DNA of 64,000 nt from UKL13-2 sp031414695 (GCA_031414695.1 JANNWG010000017.1:56877-120876), one strand, 5' to 3'. Counted from the stretch's first letter, positions 53,949 through 61,726 are shown. Notes: generated by a model from the sequence alone, not told the origin. Made by a program: numbers and translations.

Positions 53949-54824
53949 TTAAGGATTAGGTAAGTCAGCGCCAGCAGGGCGTTTATAACGATTGTAGCCC
54001 CACAGATATTGGGTAGGGGCTAAGTCAATTAAGGTTTCTACCATCGCGTTGGTCTGTCGCGCGGCGATTAGCTTATCGTCTGCATAAGGCGCATTCATCG
54101 GCACAATATGTACGCGATAGCCGCCGCCATGTACTAACCGCTCAGCAAAAAAGTACAGCACCACCGCGTTACTGGTTGCAGCTAATCTTGGCAATAGCGT
54201 CATGGTGTAGGCGGGGCTATTAAAAAAATCTGCCCATACGCCTTCACCGCCTTTTTCTGCGGCGGGTACTTGGTCGGGCAAGATCATAATGCTGCCGCCA
54301 GATTTCAACGTTTTTAAGAGCGCACGCACACCAGTGGCGTTTGCTGGTGCTACGGTGGCACCGCCACGTGCGCGCCCTTGTGCCATGATGGGCGCTAGCC
54401 AGTCTTGTTTAGGGGGGCGATAGAGCGCGGTAATCGGCACACGGCTCGCCACATATCGCCCCGCAATATCAAAGCAGCCTAAATGCGGTGAGACAAAAAT
54501 AATGGGTCGCTTGGCGGCTTTTGCCGTCTCGACATGTTGCCAACCAATTGCCGGGGCGAATAATTTATTGAGTCTCTCAATTGAGGCCGTCCAAGCGATC
54601 GCCAGCTCAGTCACGCCTTTGCCCTGCTCAATCATCGCCGACTTTATTAGCTGTTGTGTCGCTTCAGATGAAAGCTTGCGCGAAGCTGAGTAACGCTGAA
54701 TATTGTCACGCGATGTTTGCTTGTGGCGTGGCGATAACTGACCTGCCAGCCAACCAAGCGCGCTGCCAAGGAAGTGATTTAGCGTCAATGGCAATGCGCC
54801 AAACAAGGCAAATAGCCACTTCAC
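53949..54824 (-). CDS. Lipid A acyltransferase (LpxL/HtrB-like), copy 2
   Basis: Homologue of the neighbouring acyltransferase, 291 residues, with the catalytic motif in FVSPHLGCFDIAGRY (near 115) and MILPDQVP later. The two probably act on different acyl positions of lipid A. It is divergent from metK. Confidence 0.87.
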   Translation of the reverse strand: MKWLFALFGALPLTLNHFLGSALGWLAGQLSPRHKQTSRDNIQRYSASRKLSSEATQQLIKSAMIEQGKGVTELAIAWTASIERLNKLFAPAIGWQHVETAKAAKRPIIFVSPHLGCFDIAGRYVASRVPITALYRPPKQDWLAPIMAQGRARGGATVAPANATGVRALLKTLKSGGSIMILPDQVPAAEKGGEGVWADFFNSPAYTMTLLPRLAATSNAVVLYFFAERLVHGGGYRVHIVPMNAPYADDKLIAARQTNAMVETLIDLAPTQYLWGYNRYKRPAGADLPNP

Positions 54825-54948
54825 AGCGGGTTGAGCCCGCTAATATGATGTTGGAAAGATGAAAGGAGTTGGTCGGCTTGCATGAATTTGTTAGAATTTA
54901 GGGTTGCAGCAACAATACTACTAACCACGACTGAGGGGATACCCACAA

Positions 54949-56124
54949 ATGAGCATTGCCATGAATGATTTTTTATTTACGTCCGAATCTGTTTCCGAAG
55001 GCCATCCCGATAAAGTTGCTGACCAAATATCCGATGCCATTTTAGATGCAATTCTCGCGCAAGACCCGCGTTCCCGCGTGGCAGCTGAGACACTTTGTAA
55101 TACCGGCCTAGTTGTCCTCGCCGGTGAAATTACCACCAACGCCAATGTTGACTATATACAGGTCGCGCGTGAAACCATTAAACGCATCGGCTATGACAAT
55201 ACCGAATACGGCATCGACTACAAAGGCTGTGCCGTCATGGTTTGCTACGATAAGCAAAGCCCTGACATCGCGCGTGGCGTCGATAAAGCGCAAGACGATG
55301 ACCTCGATCAAGGTGCAGGCGACCAAGGTTTAATGTTTGGCTACGCCTGTGATGAAACGCCAGTGCTGATGCCAGCACCGATTTATTACGCGCATCGTTT
55401 AGTGCAGCGTCAATCAGAGCTACGCCGCGATGGCCGCCTGCCGTGGCTACGCCCCGATGCAAAATCACAAGTCACCATGCGCTATGTGGATGGCAAGCCG
55501 CACTCTATTGACACCGTTGTGTTATCGACACAGCACGCGCCAGAGATGAGCCAAAAAGATATTCACGAGGCCGTGACTGAGCACATCATCAAACCAGTTT
55601 TGCCGAAAGAGTGGATTAACGACACCCGTTATTTGGTAAACCCAACCGGACGCTTTGTTGTCGGCGGCCCGCAGGGTGATTGCGGTTTGACCGGTCGCAA
55701 AATTATTGTTGATACCTACGGTGGCGCATGTCCGCACGGCGGCGGTGCATTCTCCGGTAAGGATCCATCCAAGGTAGATCGTTCAGCGGCATACGCGGCA
55801 CGTTATGTGGCTAAAAATATTGTTGCTGCCGGTATCGCTAAGCAGTGCCAAGTGCAAGTCGCTTATGCGATTGGCGTTGCTAAGCCGATGAATATTACGG
55901 TCTATACCGAAGGTACGGGCGTGATTTCGGATGCCGAGATTGCCAAGCTAGTCGAGGCACATTTTGACCTGCGTCCAAAAGGTATCGTCAAAATGCTTGA
56001 TTTGCTCAAGCCGATTTATCAAAAGACAGCGGCCTACGGACATTTCGGTCGTGAAGAGCCAGAGTTCACGTGGGAGCGTACTGACAAAGCAGCAGCATTA
56101 CGTGCGGCAGCGGGACTTAAATAA
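54949..56124 (+). CDS. metK: S-adenosylmethionine synthetase
   Basis: Makes SAM from methionine and ATP. The 391-residue length fits. N-terminal FTSESVSEGHPDKVADQISDA (quoted in part) and the C-terminal GGGAFSGKDPSKVDRSAAY are hallmark motifs. No riboswitch was recognised in the 124-bp upstream space. It ends at a clear terminator. Confidence 0.97.
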   Translation: MSIAMNDFLFTSESVSEGHPDKVADQISDAILDAILAQDPRSRVAAETLCNTGLVVLAGEITTNANVDYIQVARETIKRIGYDNTEYGIDYKGCAVMVCYDKQSPDIARGVDKAQDDDLDQGAGDQGLMFGYACDETPVLMPAPIYYAHRLVQRQSELRRDGRLPWLRPDAKSQVTMRYVDGKPHSIDTVVLSTQHAPEMSQKDIHEAVTEHIIKPVLPKEWINDTRYLVNPTGRFVVGGPQGDCGLTGRKIIVDTYGGACPHGGGAFSGKDPSKVDRSAAYAARYVAKNIVAAGIAKQCQVQVAYAIGVAKPMNITVYTEGTGVISDAEIAKLVEAHFDLRPKGIVKMLDLLKPIYQKTAAYGHFGREEPEFTWERTDKAAALRAAAGLK

Positions 56125-56142
56125 TTAGTCTGCACGTTGCAT

Positions 56143-56172
56143 AAAAAACCCACGGCTCGCCGTGGTTTTTTT
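56143..56172 (+). terminator. Rho-independent terminator after metK
   Basis: CCACGG-CTCG-CCGTGG forms a perfect stem followed by seven T. An A-rich stretch before it would allow it to work toward the transporter gene too, which converges from the other side. Confidence 0.9.
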
Positions 56173-56188
56173 ATGGGTTTTATTTCGA

Positions 56189-57070
56189 TTACTCTGCCGG
56201 CAACGCCACTTTCTTATCTGCCGCGTTGTTACGCGCGCTCGCAAATTTGGCGAGCAATCCACTCGCCACCACGATTGCCATGCCAATCCACGCAATGAGT
56301 GGAAGCGTCTCGTCAAAAAATACCCAGCCAAATAGGGCGGCGAAAACAACCGTCGAATACGCAAATGCCGCCACCACCAATGTGCTGCCGCTATGATATG
56401 CCCGCGTCATGGCGAGCTGTGCGAGCGTAGCAGCCAGCCCCATTGCTAACAGCGGCGCTAAATTTATAGTGGTGACTGGCGCAAATGTGCCCTTCCAAAT
56501 AAGCTGCACGATGGCCGAGCCAATCAAGCCCGCCACCCCAAAATAAAACACCACACGCCATTCAGGCTCACCCGCCTCACCCAGTTTTTTCACATTCACA
56601 TACGCGCACGCGGCAAAAAAACCGGATGCCAACCCAATCAAGCCCGCATGAATATTGTCATCTGAAAATGTAGGCTGCAGTAGCAGCACGATACCAACCA
56701 ACCCCATTAATATCGCCGCTAGCAAAATAGGCTGAAAGCGTTCACGCAGCAGCAGCGTGGAGAGCACAGTTAGCCATAGTGGCGAGGTGTAATTCAACAT
56801 AATCGCGGTAGCCAGTGGCAGCTGCGTCATCGTATAAAAATAACCGATGAGTGAAATCGTGCCAAACGTGCCGCGCCAAAAATGCCCTGCACGAAATGGC
56901 GTCACCAACGTTTGTTTTTGCCACATTACAAAGCCGCCAATGGCGATGATGGCAAATACCGAGCGATACATAGAAAGCTCCGCCCCCGTAAATTGATTGG
57001 CGAGTAATTTGGCACATGCGCCCATGGCGGCGAACAATGCGCCCGCGATGAGCATCCAAGAGGAGGTCAA
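56189..57070 (-). CDS. EamA/RhaT-family transporter
   Basis: This 293-residue inner-membrane transporter has ten predicted helices in two EamA repeats (GYFYTMTQLPLATAIMLNYTSPLW in the first, HSGSTLVVAAFAYSTVVFAALFGWVFFDE in the second, quoted in part). It exports small metabolites in relatives; the substrate is unknown. The first codon is TTG at 57070 or a later ATG at residue 6. Confidence 0.85.
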   Translation of the reverse strand: MTSSWMLIAGALFAAMGACAKLLANQFTGAELSMYRSVFAIIAIGGFVMWQKQTLVTPFRAGHFWRGTFGTISLIGYFYTMTQLPLATAIMLNYTSPLWLTVLSTLLLRERFQPILLAAILMGLVGIVLLLQPTFSDDNIHAGLIGLASGFFAACAYVNVKKLGEAGEPEWRVVFYFGVAGLIGSAIVQLIWKGTFAPVTTINLAPLLAMGLAATLAQLAMTRAYHSGSTLVVAAFAYSTVVFAALFGWVFFDETLPLIAWIGMAIVVASGLLAKFASARNNAADKKVALPAE

Positions 57071-57099
57071 GTGAAGCTTTCGTTAAAGATTGAAATGTT

Positions 57100-57168
57100 A
57101 AGCTCGTTTATTGGTGGGTGTTTCAGCACATTTTATGCCGTAACGGCACGCCCTGATTAGTGTTTGCA
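57100..57168. repeat. Dispersed palindrome copy upstream of the transporter
   Basis: Arms AAGCTCGTTTATTGGTGGGTG and GCACGCCCTGATTAGTGTTTGC with a short middle stem. It marks the border between conserved chromosome and the accessory region to its right. Confidence 0.6.
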
Positions 57169-57574
57169 ATTTAATTTACACAGTATTGCCATGCGTCTGC
57201 ATTGCTTGCGCTGGTTAGCTGAAGTGGGTTGGCGTCATGCGTATGTGCGCACGGGTGTGTCATCACCAATGAATTTTATACGACACAAGCTGTATATGAT
57301 GCGAATTTTCCCGTCACCGTGCATACCAAAGTTTAGACCTTCCTAGTCAGGTGCAATTGCACTAGTGAGGTAAGTGATTATTTCGATGCGCATGCTGTAA
57401 CACCAAAAACAAATTCCTTTCCTGTTAAGGGGAGGGCAGGAGGAAGTTGGGTTGAATCGTCACAAACAGCACAAATCAATGTGAGCCACACATTGCTTAA
57501 AAACTGAGCGTAGGTTGGCGTTGAGCACGGTTGCGAAGCCCAACGTTGGCTCCTCGGCACGCAATAACGCATTT
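57169..57574. other. Gene-free stretch before the integron-like region
   Basis: No convincing gene is visible in about 400 bases. Around 57405-57460 a short inverted repeat (CCTTTCC/GGGAGG and AGGAAGTTGGG) recalls the hairpins of the ~176-bp repeats. No fragment of an integron integrase could be found on either strand. Confidence 0.5.
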
Positions 57575-57915
57575 TGATAATTTGCAAAAATCGTTTAACC
57601 ACGAGCATCTTGATGGATAAATGCGTTGAAATGCACGTCAATAATAGGGTTTAGCGTGATGTCTATTTTGATGATGGCGGCGCACGATGATTAAAAATTA
57701 TTGGTGAGCATGTGATTTAGCTTGAACGACTTTATGAACACCAGTTATATTCAATAAACGTATCTGCTGGAAAACGCGAATCTATGATGGGTTTTTTTAC
57801 ACGGTTAAATGATGAAGCTGTTTGATTGCAAACTAATTTTTCGATTTTTCACAGGAATGTTAGGGCGCAACGCGGAATGTTATGCGGATGTTGTGCTCGC
57901 TAAATTGAGTTAGAC
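57575..57915 (+). repeat. attI-like leader, copy 1
   Basis: About 340 bases are shared with 60211-60553. From 57619 onward the copies are nearly identical; before that they are recognisably related. The right end holds GGAATGTTAGGGC, then GCGGAATGTTATGCGGATG, then GTTAGAC. The order, two ATGTTA-type motifs followed by the crossover motif GTTRRRY, is that of integron attI sites (attI1 has GATGTTACGCAGCAG and ends GTTAGGC). The left end carries a diverged arm of the dispersed palindrome family. A gene cassette follows at once. No integrase gene is next to it. Confidence 0.7.
57809..57913 (+). CDS. 34-codon ORF inside attI-like leader 1
   Basis: A short frame starts ATGATGAAG and encodes MMKLFDCKLIFRFFTG, then MLGRNAECYADVVLAKLS. 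Its TAG stop is inside the crossover motif GTTAGAC, seven bases before the ATG of the next gene, which itself has no visible Shine-Dalgarno. The same 105-base frame is kept in leader 2 despite several base changes. This layout suggests translation of the short ORF is coupled to the cassette gene, as described for orf11 in class 1 integrons (analogy, not proof). Confidence 0.5.
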   Translation: MMKLFDCKLIFRFFTGMLGRNAECYADVVLAKLS

Positions 57916-57920
57916 AGCAC

Positions 57921-58277
57921 ATGGACATATCGCAGCTAACGGCGACGCTAGATGGCCTTGTTCGAAAGTATCGCGAGCTTCCCTTTTCTACTTGGGAGAA
58001 TGTCTACCCGGACGGCGACAGTTTTAACGACTACGCACTAGGCGATATCGAAGACCCGGAATGGTGGCAAGCGCACACAGACGTACTCGAAATCGTCATG
58101 GATCCTGACGGTCGCAAGTGGGCGAACGTTTCAATCGTGCTGTATCCGCAGGGTGTTCACACGCTGCCACCTGCGCCGGCCGCGAGCCTCGCTGTATATG
58201 ATGACGGACGGGTCGAAGGTGTGTGGTCCAATGGAGAAGAGTTTGAGTTTGTGCAGATGCGAAACGGTGCCGTCTAA
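57921..58277 (+). CDS. Cassette-borne protein of unknown function
   Basis: This 118-residue acidic protein starts MDISQLTATLDGLVRKYREL, rich in Asp/Glu and Trp (ENVYPDGDSFNDYA, then EDPEWWQAHTDVLEI). No signal peptide or membrane helix. It begins six bases after the GTTAGAC of the leader, has no Shine-Dalgarno of its own, and its TAA stop lies inside the first half of the attC-like site, all typical of integron gene cassettes. I do not recognise the family. Confidence 0.75.
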   Translation: MDISQLTATLDGLVRKYRELPFSTWENVYPDGDSFNDYALGDIEDPEWWQAHTDVLEIVMDPDGRKWANVSIVLYPQGVHTLPPAPAASLAVYDDGRVEGVWSNGEEFEFVQMRNGAV

Positions 58278-58352
58278 CACGTCGGTCAAGGCCGCTCCCT
58301 TCGGTCGCTGGACGCCGCAAAAGCGCGGCGCCCTTTACTTTAGTCGTTAAAT
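58272..58352 (+). other. attC-like recombination site 1
   Basis: The site starts GTCTAAC (R'') and ends GTTAAAT (R', fits GTTRRRY), 81 bases apart. Between them are GGCCGCTCCCTTCGGTCGC and a second pairing segment around GCGGCGCCC, giving the imperfect inverted layout of integron attC sites. Similar starts, YAACACGTCRS, occur at 60934 and 61728. Confidence 0.75.
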
Positions 58353-58391
58353 TTCACTTTACGCCCCAGTATTTTGTAGATACAATTAAGC

Positions 58392-58673
58392 ATGCTCACA
58401 TGGGATGAACCAAAGCGAAAGCTGAACATCAAACGTCACGGGCTCGACTTCGTTGGATGCGATTGCATCTGGGATCACTTCACAGTGACCCGTGAAGACA
58501 AACGTCAAGACTACGGCGAAGAGCGCTTGGTTTGCTTTGGTCTTCTTGAGGCCGATGTCATTGTGATGGTTTACACCGAGCGCCCGAAAGGGCCTCACGT
58601 AATTTCGCTGCGAAAGGCAGAAAAATATGAAGCTCGCTACTACCTTCAAGTTGCCAAAGAAAACCTCGGTTAG
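58392..58673 (+). CDS. brnT: BrnT-family toxin
   Basis: This 93-residue RelE-like ribonuclease toxin of the BrnT family begins with the family start MLTWDEPKRKLNIKRHGLDF and has ARYYLQVAKENLG at the end. It is expected to cleave RNA and to be neutralised by BrnA, whose gene overlaps it by 47 bases. Confidence 0.87.
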   Translation: MLTWDEPKRKLNIKRHGLDFVGCDCIWDHFTVTREDKRQDYGEERLVCFGLLEADVIVMVYTERPKGPHVISLRKAEKYEARYYLQVAKENLG

Positions 58674-58926
58674 GGTTGACGACCCAGACAGTCCGGCATG
58701 GACTGAGGACATGCTGGGTGCGCCAATGCTTAAGCGTGGACGTGGGCCGCAGGCTACCCCTACAAAAGTCCTCACCTCTGTCCGTTTGGATGCGGATATT
58801 TTAGCGTTCTTCAAGGCGCAAGGGGCTGGTTATCAGTCGCGGATCAATGCGGCTCTTCGTACGGAAGTGGAGCGAAATTTAACGACTCGTCCAAGAGCGA
58901 CAACACGCAAGCGCGTTGCGGCTTGA
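58627..58926 (+). CDS. brnA: BrnA-family antitoxin
   Basis: The 99-residue protein's C-terminal half is a ribbon-helix-helix DNA-binding domain (KVLTSVRLDADILAFFKAQG and YQSRINAALRTEVE). It binds BrnT and probably represses the operon. The start lies inside brnT, and coupling is likely. Confidence 0.87.
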   Translation: MKLATTFKLPKKTSVRVDDPDSPAWTEDMLGAPMLKRGRGPQATPTKVLTSVRLDADILAFFKAQGAGYQSRINAALRTEVERNLTTRPRATTRKRVAA

Positions 58927-58944
58927 CCTCCGCGTTAGAGCGCT

Positions 58945-59103
58945 ATGTCCGTTATCCATCAGCAGCCCGACGACGTGCTCGTAGGCCTTGAGCACGACAG
59001 GCTTGTCGATAAGATTACGATTGCCGCCATCCAATCACTTGGAAGCACTTACAAACATTCACATCGCCGCACTTTAGCTTTGAGATTTCGAATTACAGAG
59101 TAG
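58945..59103 (+). CDS. Possible 52-residue protein just before hicA
   Basis: An ATG frame of 52 codons encodes MSVIHQQPDDVLVGLEHDRL, then a basic tail. The stop TAG overlaps the GTG start of the HicA gene (TAGTG), so coupling would be possible. Codon use is coding-like, but no family is recognised and no Shine-Dalgarno is clear. Confidence 0.35.
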   Translation: MSVIHQQPDDVLVGLEHDRLVDKITIAAIQSLGSTYKHSHRRTLALRFRITE

Positions 59104-59363
59104 TGACTCTAGTAATATCAGAAAACAGAACGAGAACTGCAAAAACACATGCTCAATTCAAAGCCAATCCGCTCGATTGGCGCATTGATTCTCTCAAAAC
59201 GGTTGCAGATGGCGTGGGGCTAAAGTGGCGTGAGCCGTCAGGGAGTCATACTGTATTTCGTCATCCCAATGGGGCGAAATTAAGTGTTCCGGCAAAACGT
59301 CCTATCAAACCTGTTTACGTGAAAAAATTTGTCAAACTTGTGGAAGAAGGAATCGGTGAATGA
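59103..59363 (+). CDS. hicA: HicA-family mRNA interferase toxin
   Basis: This 86-residue toxin has a double-stranded RNA-binding fold. The catalytic histidine is in GSHTVFRHPNGAK (near 50) and the core is VKKFVKLVEEGI. The start is GTG at 59103, overlapping the previous stop; a shorter start inside is possible and would give a more usual length. The stop overlaps hicB by four bases. Confidence 0.87.
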   Translation: MTLVISENRTRTAKTHAQFKANPLDWRIDSLKTVADGVGLKWREPSGSHTVFRHPNGAKLSVPAKRPIKPVYVKKFVKLVEEGIGE

Positions 59364-59767
59364 AAAACGCGCAAATGACTTACCCTTTCGAAATTTTGCC
59401 TTTATCAAAAGACGAGGGCGGCGGCTATGCAATTACGTTTCCTGATTTGGCAGGATGCTGTTCAGACGGCGCGACGCCAGAACAAGCCATCGAGAACGGT
59501 CGTCTAGCGTTAGCCGATTGGCTGGCGGTGGCGGTCGAGTTTGACGATGCTATTCCTGTGCCATTTTCTTCCGTCAGTGGCCGCTTCGTGCAAAGAGTAC
59601 CTAAATCGTTGCATCGTCAGCTAGTCGATGAAGCAAAAAATGAAGGTGTTTCACTCAATACATTGGTTGTCTCGCTCGTGGCTGAAGGCATTGGACGCCG
59701 CGCCATGAAACCAACTCTAGCATCGCGTTCAAGTGGACGCGCCACAAAAGTGCGTCGCACTGCATAG
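59360..59767 (+). CDS. hicB: HicB-family antitoxin
   Basis: The 135-residue protein has an N-terminal HicB fold (GGGYAITFPDLAGCCSDGATPEQAIENG, quoted in part) and a C-terminal ribbon-helix-helix domain (VPKSLHRQLVDEAKNEGVSLNTLVVSL, in part). It neutralises HicA and represses the operon. Confidence 0.9.
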   Translation: MKNAQMTYPFEILPLSKDEGGGYAITFPDLAGCCSDGATPEQAIENGRLALADWLAVAVEFDDAIPVPFSSVSGRFVQRVPKSLHRQLVDEAKNEGVSLNTLVVSLVAEGIGRRAMKPTLASRSSGRATKVRRTA

Positions 59768-59804
59768 CGTGACCGCAGCCAGCGCAGACAAGAGTGCCTA
59801 ACCC

Positions 59805-60075
59805 GAATGGCACTTACTTAAGCTTAATCCCAGATGGATTCAGACTCACTTAATTAAAACCACAATCCTAGAACCCTGTCATTCCGAACGGCTTTTTTGT
59901 GAGGAATCTGCTGTTGGTTGTAGAGTGAAGAAACAGCAGATCCCTCGGCTTGGCGCAGCCAAGTTTATCCTGAGGTATTCGATGGACTCGGGATGACTCA
60001 ATTTTATTTTTTATGCTCATCACTTGATGCGTATGAACCTAAATTGAAGATAAAAGCACTAAGTAAGTGCCATTC
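59805..60075. mobile_element. 271-bp MITE with perfect 16-bp inverted repeats and 11-bp target duplication
   Basis: The ends are GAATGGCACTTACTTA and its exact complement. GTGCCTAACCC occurs directly on both sides (59794-59804 and 60076-60086), the mark of a transposition. Inside there is no transposase; a stem-loop with TCATTCCGAACGG and CTCGGCTTGGC is the main structure. An 11-base duplication is within the range of IS4-like elements, but I could not match the ends to a named IS. Confidence 0.85.
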
Positions 60076-60150
60076 GTGCCTAACCCCTCACTCAACCAAA
60101 ACGGTCATCGTTAATCGTTTTCACAGCGCTGCCCCTTCGCGATGCAAAAC
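60076..60150 (+). other. attC-like remnant split by the MITE
   Basis: GCCTAACCCCTCACTCAACC right of the MITE, preceded at 59796 by its duplicated start, resembles the first half of an attC site placed after the hicAB genes. The second half is not clear, so the site is probably not functional. Confidence 0.45.
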
Positions 60151-60210
60151 TGCACGCGTCTGTAGAAATATTTATAGCAATTCCCTTTGCACATACGCCG
60201 CTAGCGCATA

Positions 60211-60553
60211 TAAATAATTTGCTAAAGCCGTTTATCCACGTGCCGTTTAGCGAAAAAATGCGTTGAAATGCACGTCAATAATAGGGTTTAGCGTGATGTC
60301 TATTTTGATGATGGCGACGCACGATAATTAAAAATGATTGGTGAGCATGTGATTTAGCTTGAACGATTTTATGAACACCAGTTATATTCAATAAACGCAT
60401 CTGCTGGAAAACGCGAATCTGTTATTGGTATTTTTTACACGGTTAAATGATGAAGCTGTTTGATTGCAAACGTATTTTTCGTTTTTTCACAGGAATGTTA
60501 GGGCGCAACGCGGAATGTTATGCGGATGTGGTTCGTCTTGAATTGAGTTAGGC
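60211..60553 (+). repeat. attI-like leader, copy 2
   Basis: Same sequence and layout as 57575-57915, with a few dozen base differences grouped in small clusters. It ends GTTAGGC at 60547-60553. A palindrome arm at its left (GCTAAAGCCGTTTATCCACG pairing with the later CGTCAATAATAGGGTTTAGC) is better kept here. A small membrane-protein gene starts nine bases after it. Confidence 0.7.
60447..60551 (+). CDS. 34-codon ORF inside attI-like leader 2
   Basis: Equal in length to the ORF in leader 1: MMKLFDCKRIFRFFTG, then MLGRNAECYADVVRLELS. The stop is within GTTAGGC. The downstream ATG at 60562 lacks a Shine-Dalgarno. Keeping the reading frame in both copies is weak evidence that the short peptide or its translation matters. 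Confidence 0.5.
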   Translation: MMKLFDCKRIFRFFTGMLGRNAECYADVVRLELS

Positions 60554-60561
60554 GTCAAAAC

Positions 60562-60927
60562 ATGGGACTCGGCGTATTCGGATACATCCTCATTGCTGTG
60601 CTGATCTGCGCGCCCATCTCCGCACTCTGGGCTCTCAACGCCTCGCGTGTGCGAAGCCGCTTCCAAATTGTGGACATCGGCACGTTACTCTTGCCACCTC
60701 TAGCATTCTTTATCATCGGGGGCTTGCGACGCGAACTGCAGATTGGCTGGGCATTGCTCTTTTGGCCCATCATCATCGCAGTTGTCACAATGTACGCCTT
60801 GCCGTTGAAAGTCATTGCGCTAAACCTAGATGCTTCAAGCCCTAAGCGCCTATCTACCGGGCTGTTCTTTGTCTGCCTCAGCGCCGCAGTATTGCTCGCA
60901 TTTACAGTGTCACCATGGCATGACTAA
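60562..60927 (+). CDS. Small cassette-borne membrane protein
   Basis: The 121-residue protein has about four membrane helices (GYILIAVLICAPISALWAL; LLLPPLAFFIIGGL; WALLFWPIIIAVVTMYAL; LFFVCLSAAVLLAFTV). No family recognised. An attC-like site follows its stop. Confidence 0.75.
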   Translation: MGLGVFGYILIAVLICAPISALWALNASRVRSRFQIVDIGTLLLPPLAFFIIGGLRRELQIGWALLFWPIIIAVVTMYALPLKVIALNLDASSPKRLSTGLFFVCLSAAVLLAFTVSPWHD

Positions 60928-60933
60928 CCAAAC

Positions 60934-61014
60934 GCCTAACACGTCGCTCAAGGTCGCTACCTTCGGTCGCGGGTCGGCGCAAAAGCGCGCCGCCTTTTAC
61001 CTTGGTAGATGGGC
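60934..61014 (+). other. attC-like recombination site 2
   Basis: The site starts GCCTAAC (R'') and continues ACGTCGCTCAAGGTCGCTAC, then a stem GGTCGGCGC/GCGCGCCG-like stretch. The right end reads TTGGTAGATGGGC, where a good R' motif is missing, so this site looks decayed. Confidence 0.6.
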
Positions 61015-61074
61015 ATTTTGATTGGGTATGAATCTCTGCATTGCACATTGAGTGTTTCGACTATTAACTATTAA

Positions 61075-61726
61075 ATGGCCGCTACTAAATATCATCTCAC
61101 GCCACTTCCTGCGAACGCGCGAACACGTGTCGGCTGGGTAGCGCTTTGTTTCATGGGCATCTTGTTTAGCCCGTTTGTAGGATTCGCCATTCACGGTAAG
61201 GTGGCTGAGCCTGGCTTAGTCACTGGGTTGCTCATCGCAATTTTTCCGCTCTGCGGCCTTATCGCTATCGTGATTTTGCGTTGGCATTCATGGCGACAAT
61301 TGCCATCTCACATCATTGAAGAGTTGAAGTTTGGACGAGTTATTCCTGCTGAAGGTGCGCCAGCGGTAATTTCACCAGTGCGATTTTCGAATAAGAATCA
61401 GAAAGATTGGATTGAGATGCGCCAAGAAGGCATCACATTGTCTCGACATGCATTGCTTGGGTTGACTGGCGTATCAGATACGATGGAAACTGTGGATTGC
61501 TGAGCATACGAATGAACTGTTCGTTGCTTGGAGCGACATTATCGAATGGGTTGTCGGTGAGGACACCGATGGCTCAGACTATTACCTGCTGAAATTACAA
61601 CCTAAAGGAAGACTCGCGGTTCGTCGTTTTGCGCCTGATACCGCTACCGAGTGCGATATTCTCGATGCTGTTCGAAGTATAGGAAGGCTGCCAGTGAGAC
61701 TTCGATGCGATATCAATTGCGATTAA
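61075..61726 (+). pseudogene. Frameshifted gene for a membrane-anchored protein of unknown function
   Basis: The first frame encodes 142 residues with two hydrophobic segments (WVALCFMGILFSPFVGFAI; VTGLLIAIFPLCGLIAIVIL) and stops at 61503. A second frame, overlapping from about 61470, continues KLWIAEHTNELFVAWSDIIE and on to LLKLQPKGRLAVRRFAPDT, ending TAA at 61724-61726. Together they would make a protein of about 217 residues; a one-base shift near 61470-61490 separates them. An attC-like fragment follows the second stop. Confidence 0.6.

Noticed and set aside
54825..54948. Possible SAM or SAH riboswitch ahead of metK
   Set aside because: No conserved block of the known SAM or SAH aptamers could be recognised.
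57378..57641. Minus-strand ORF upstream of leader 1 as a remnant of intI
   Set aside because: No tyrosine-recombinase motif could be seen in its translation or in the other frames of the region.
58927..58944. GTTAGAG after brnA as an attC end
   Set aside because: It does not fit GTTRRRY at the last base and no matching first half lies within attC distance.
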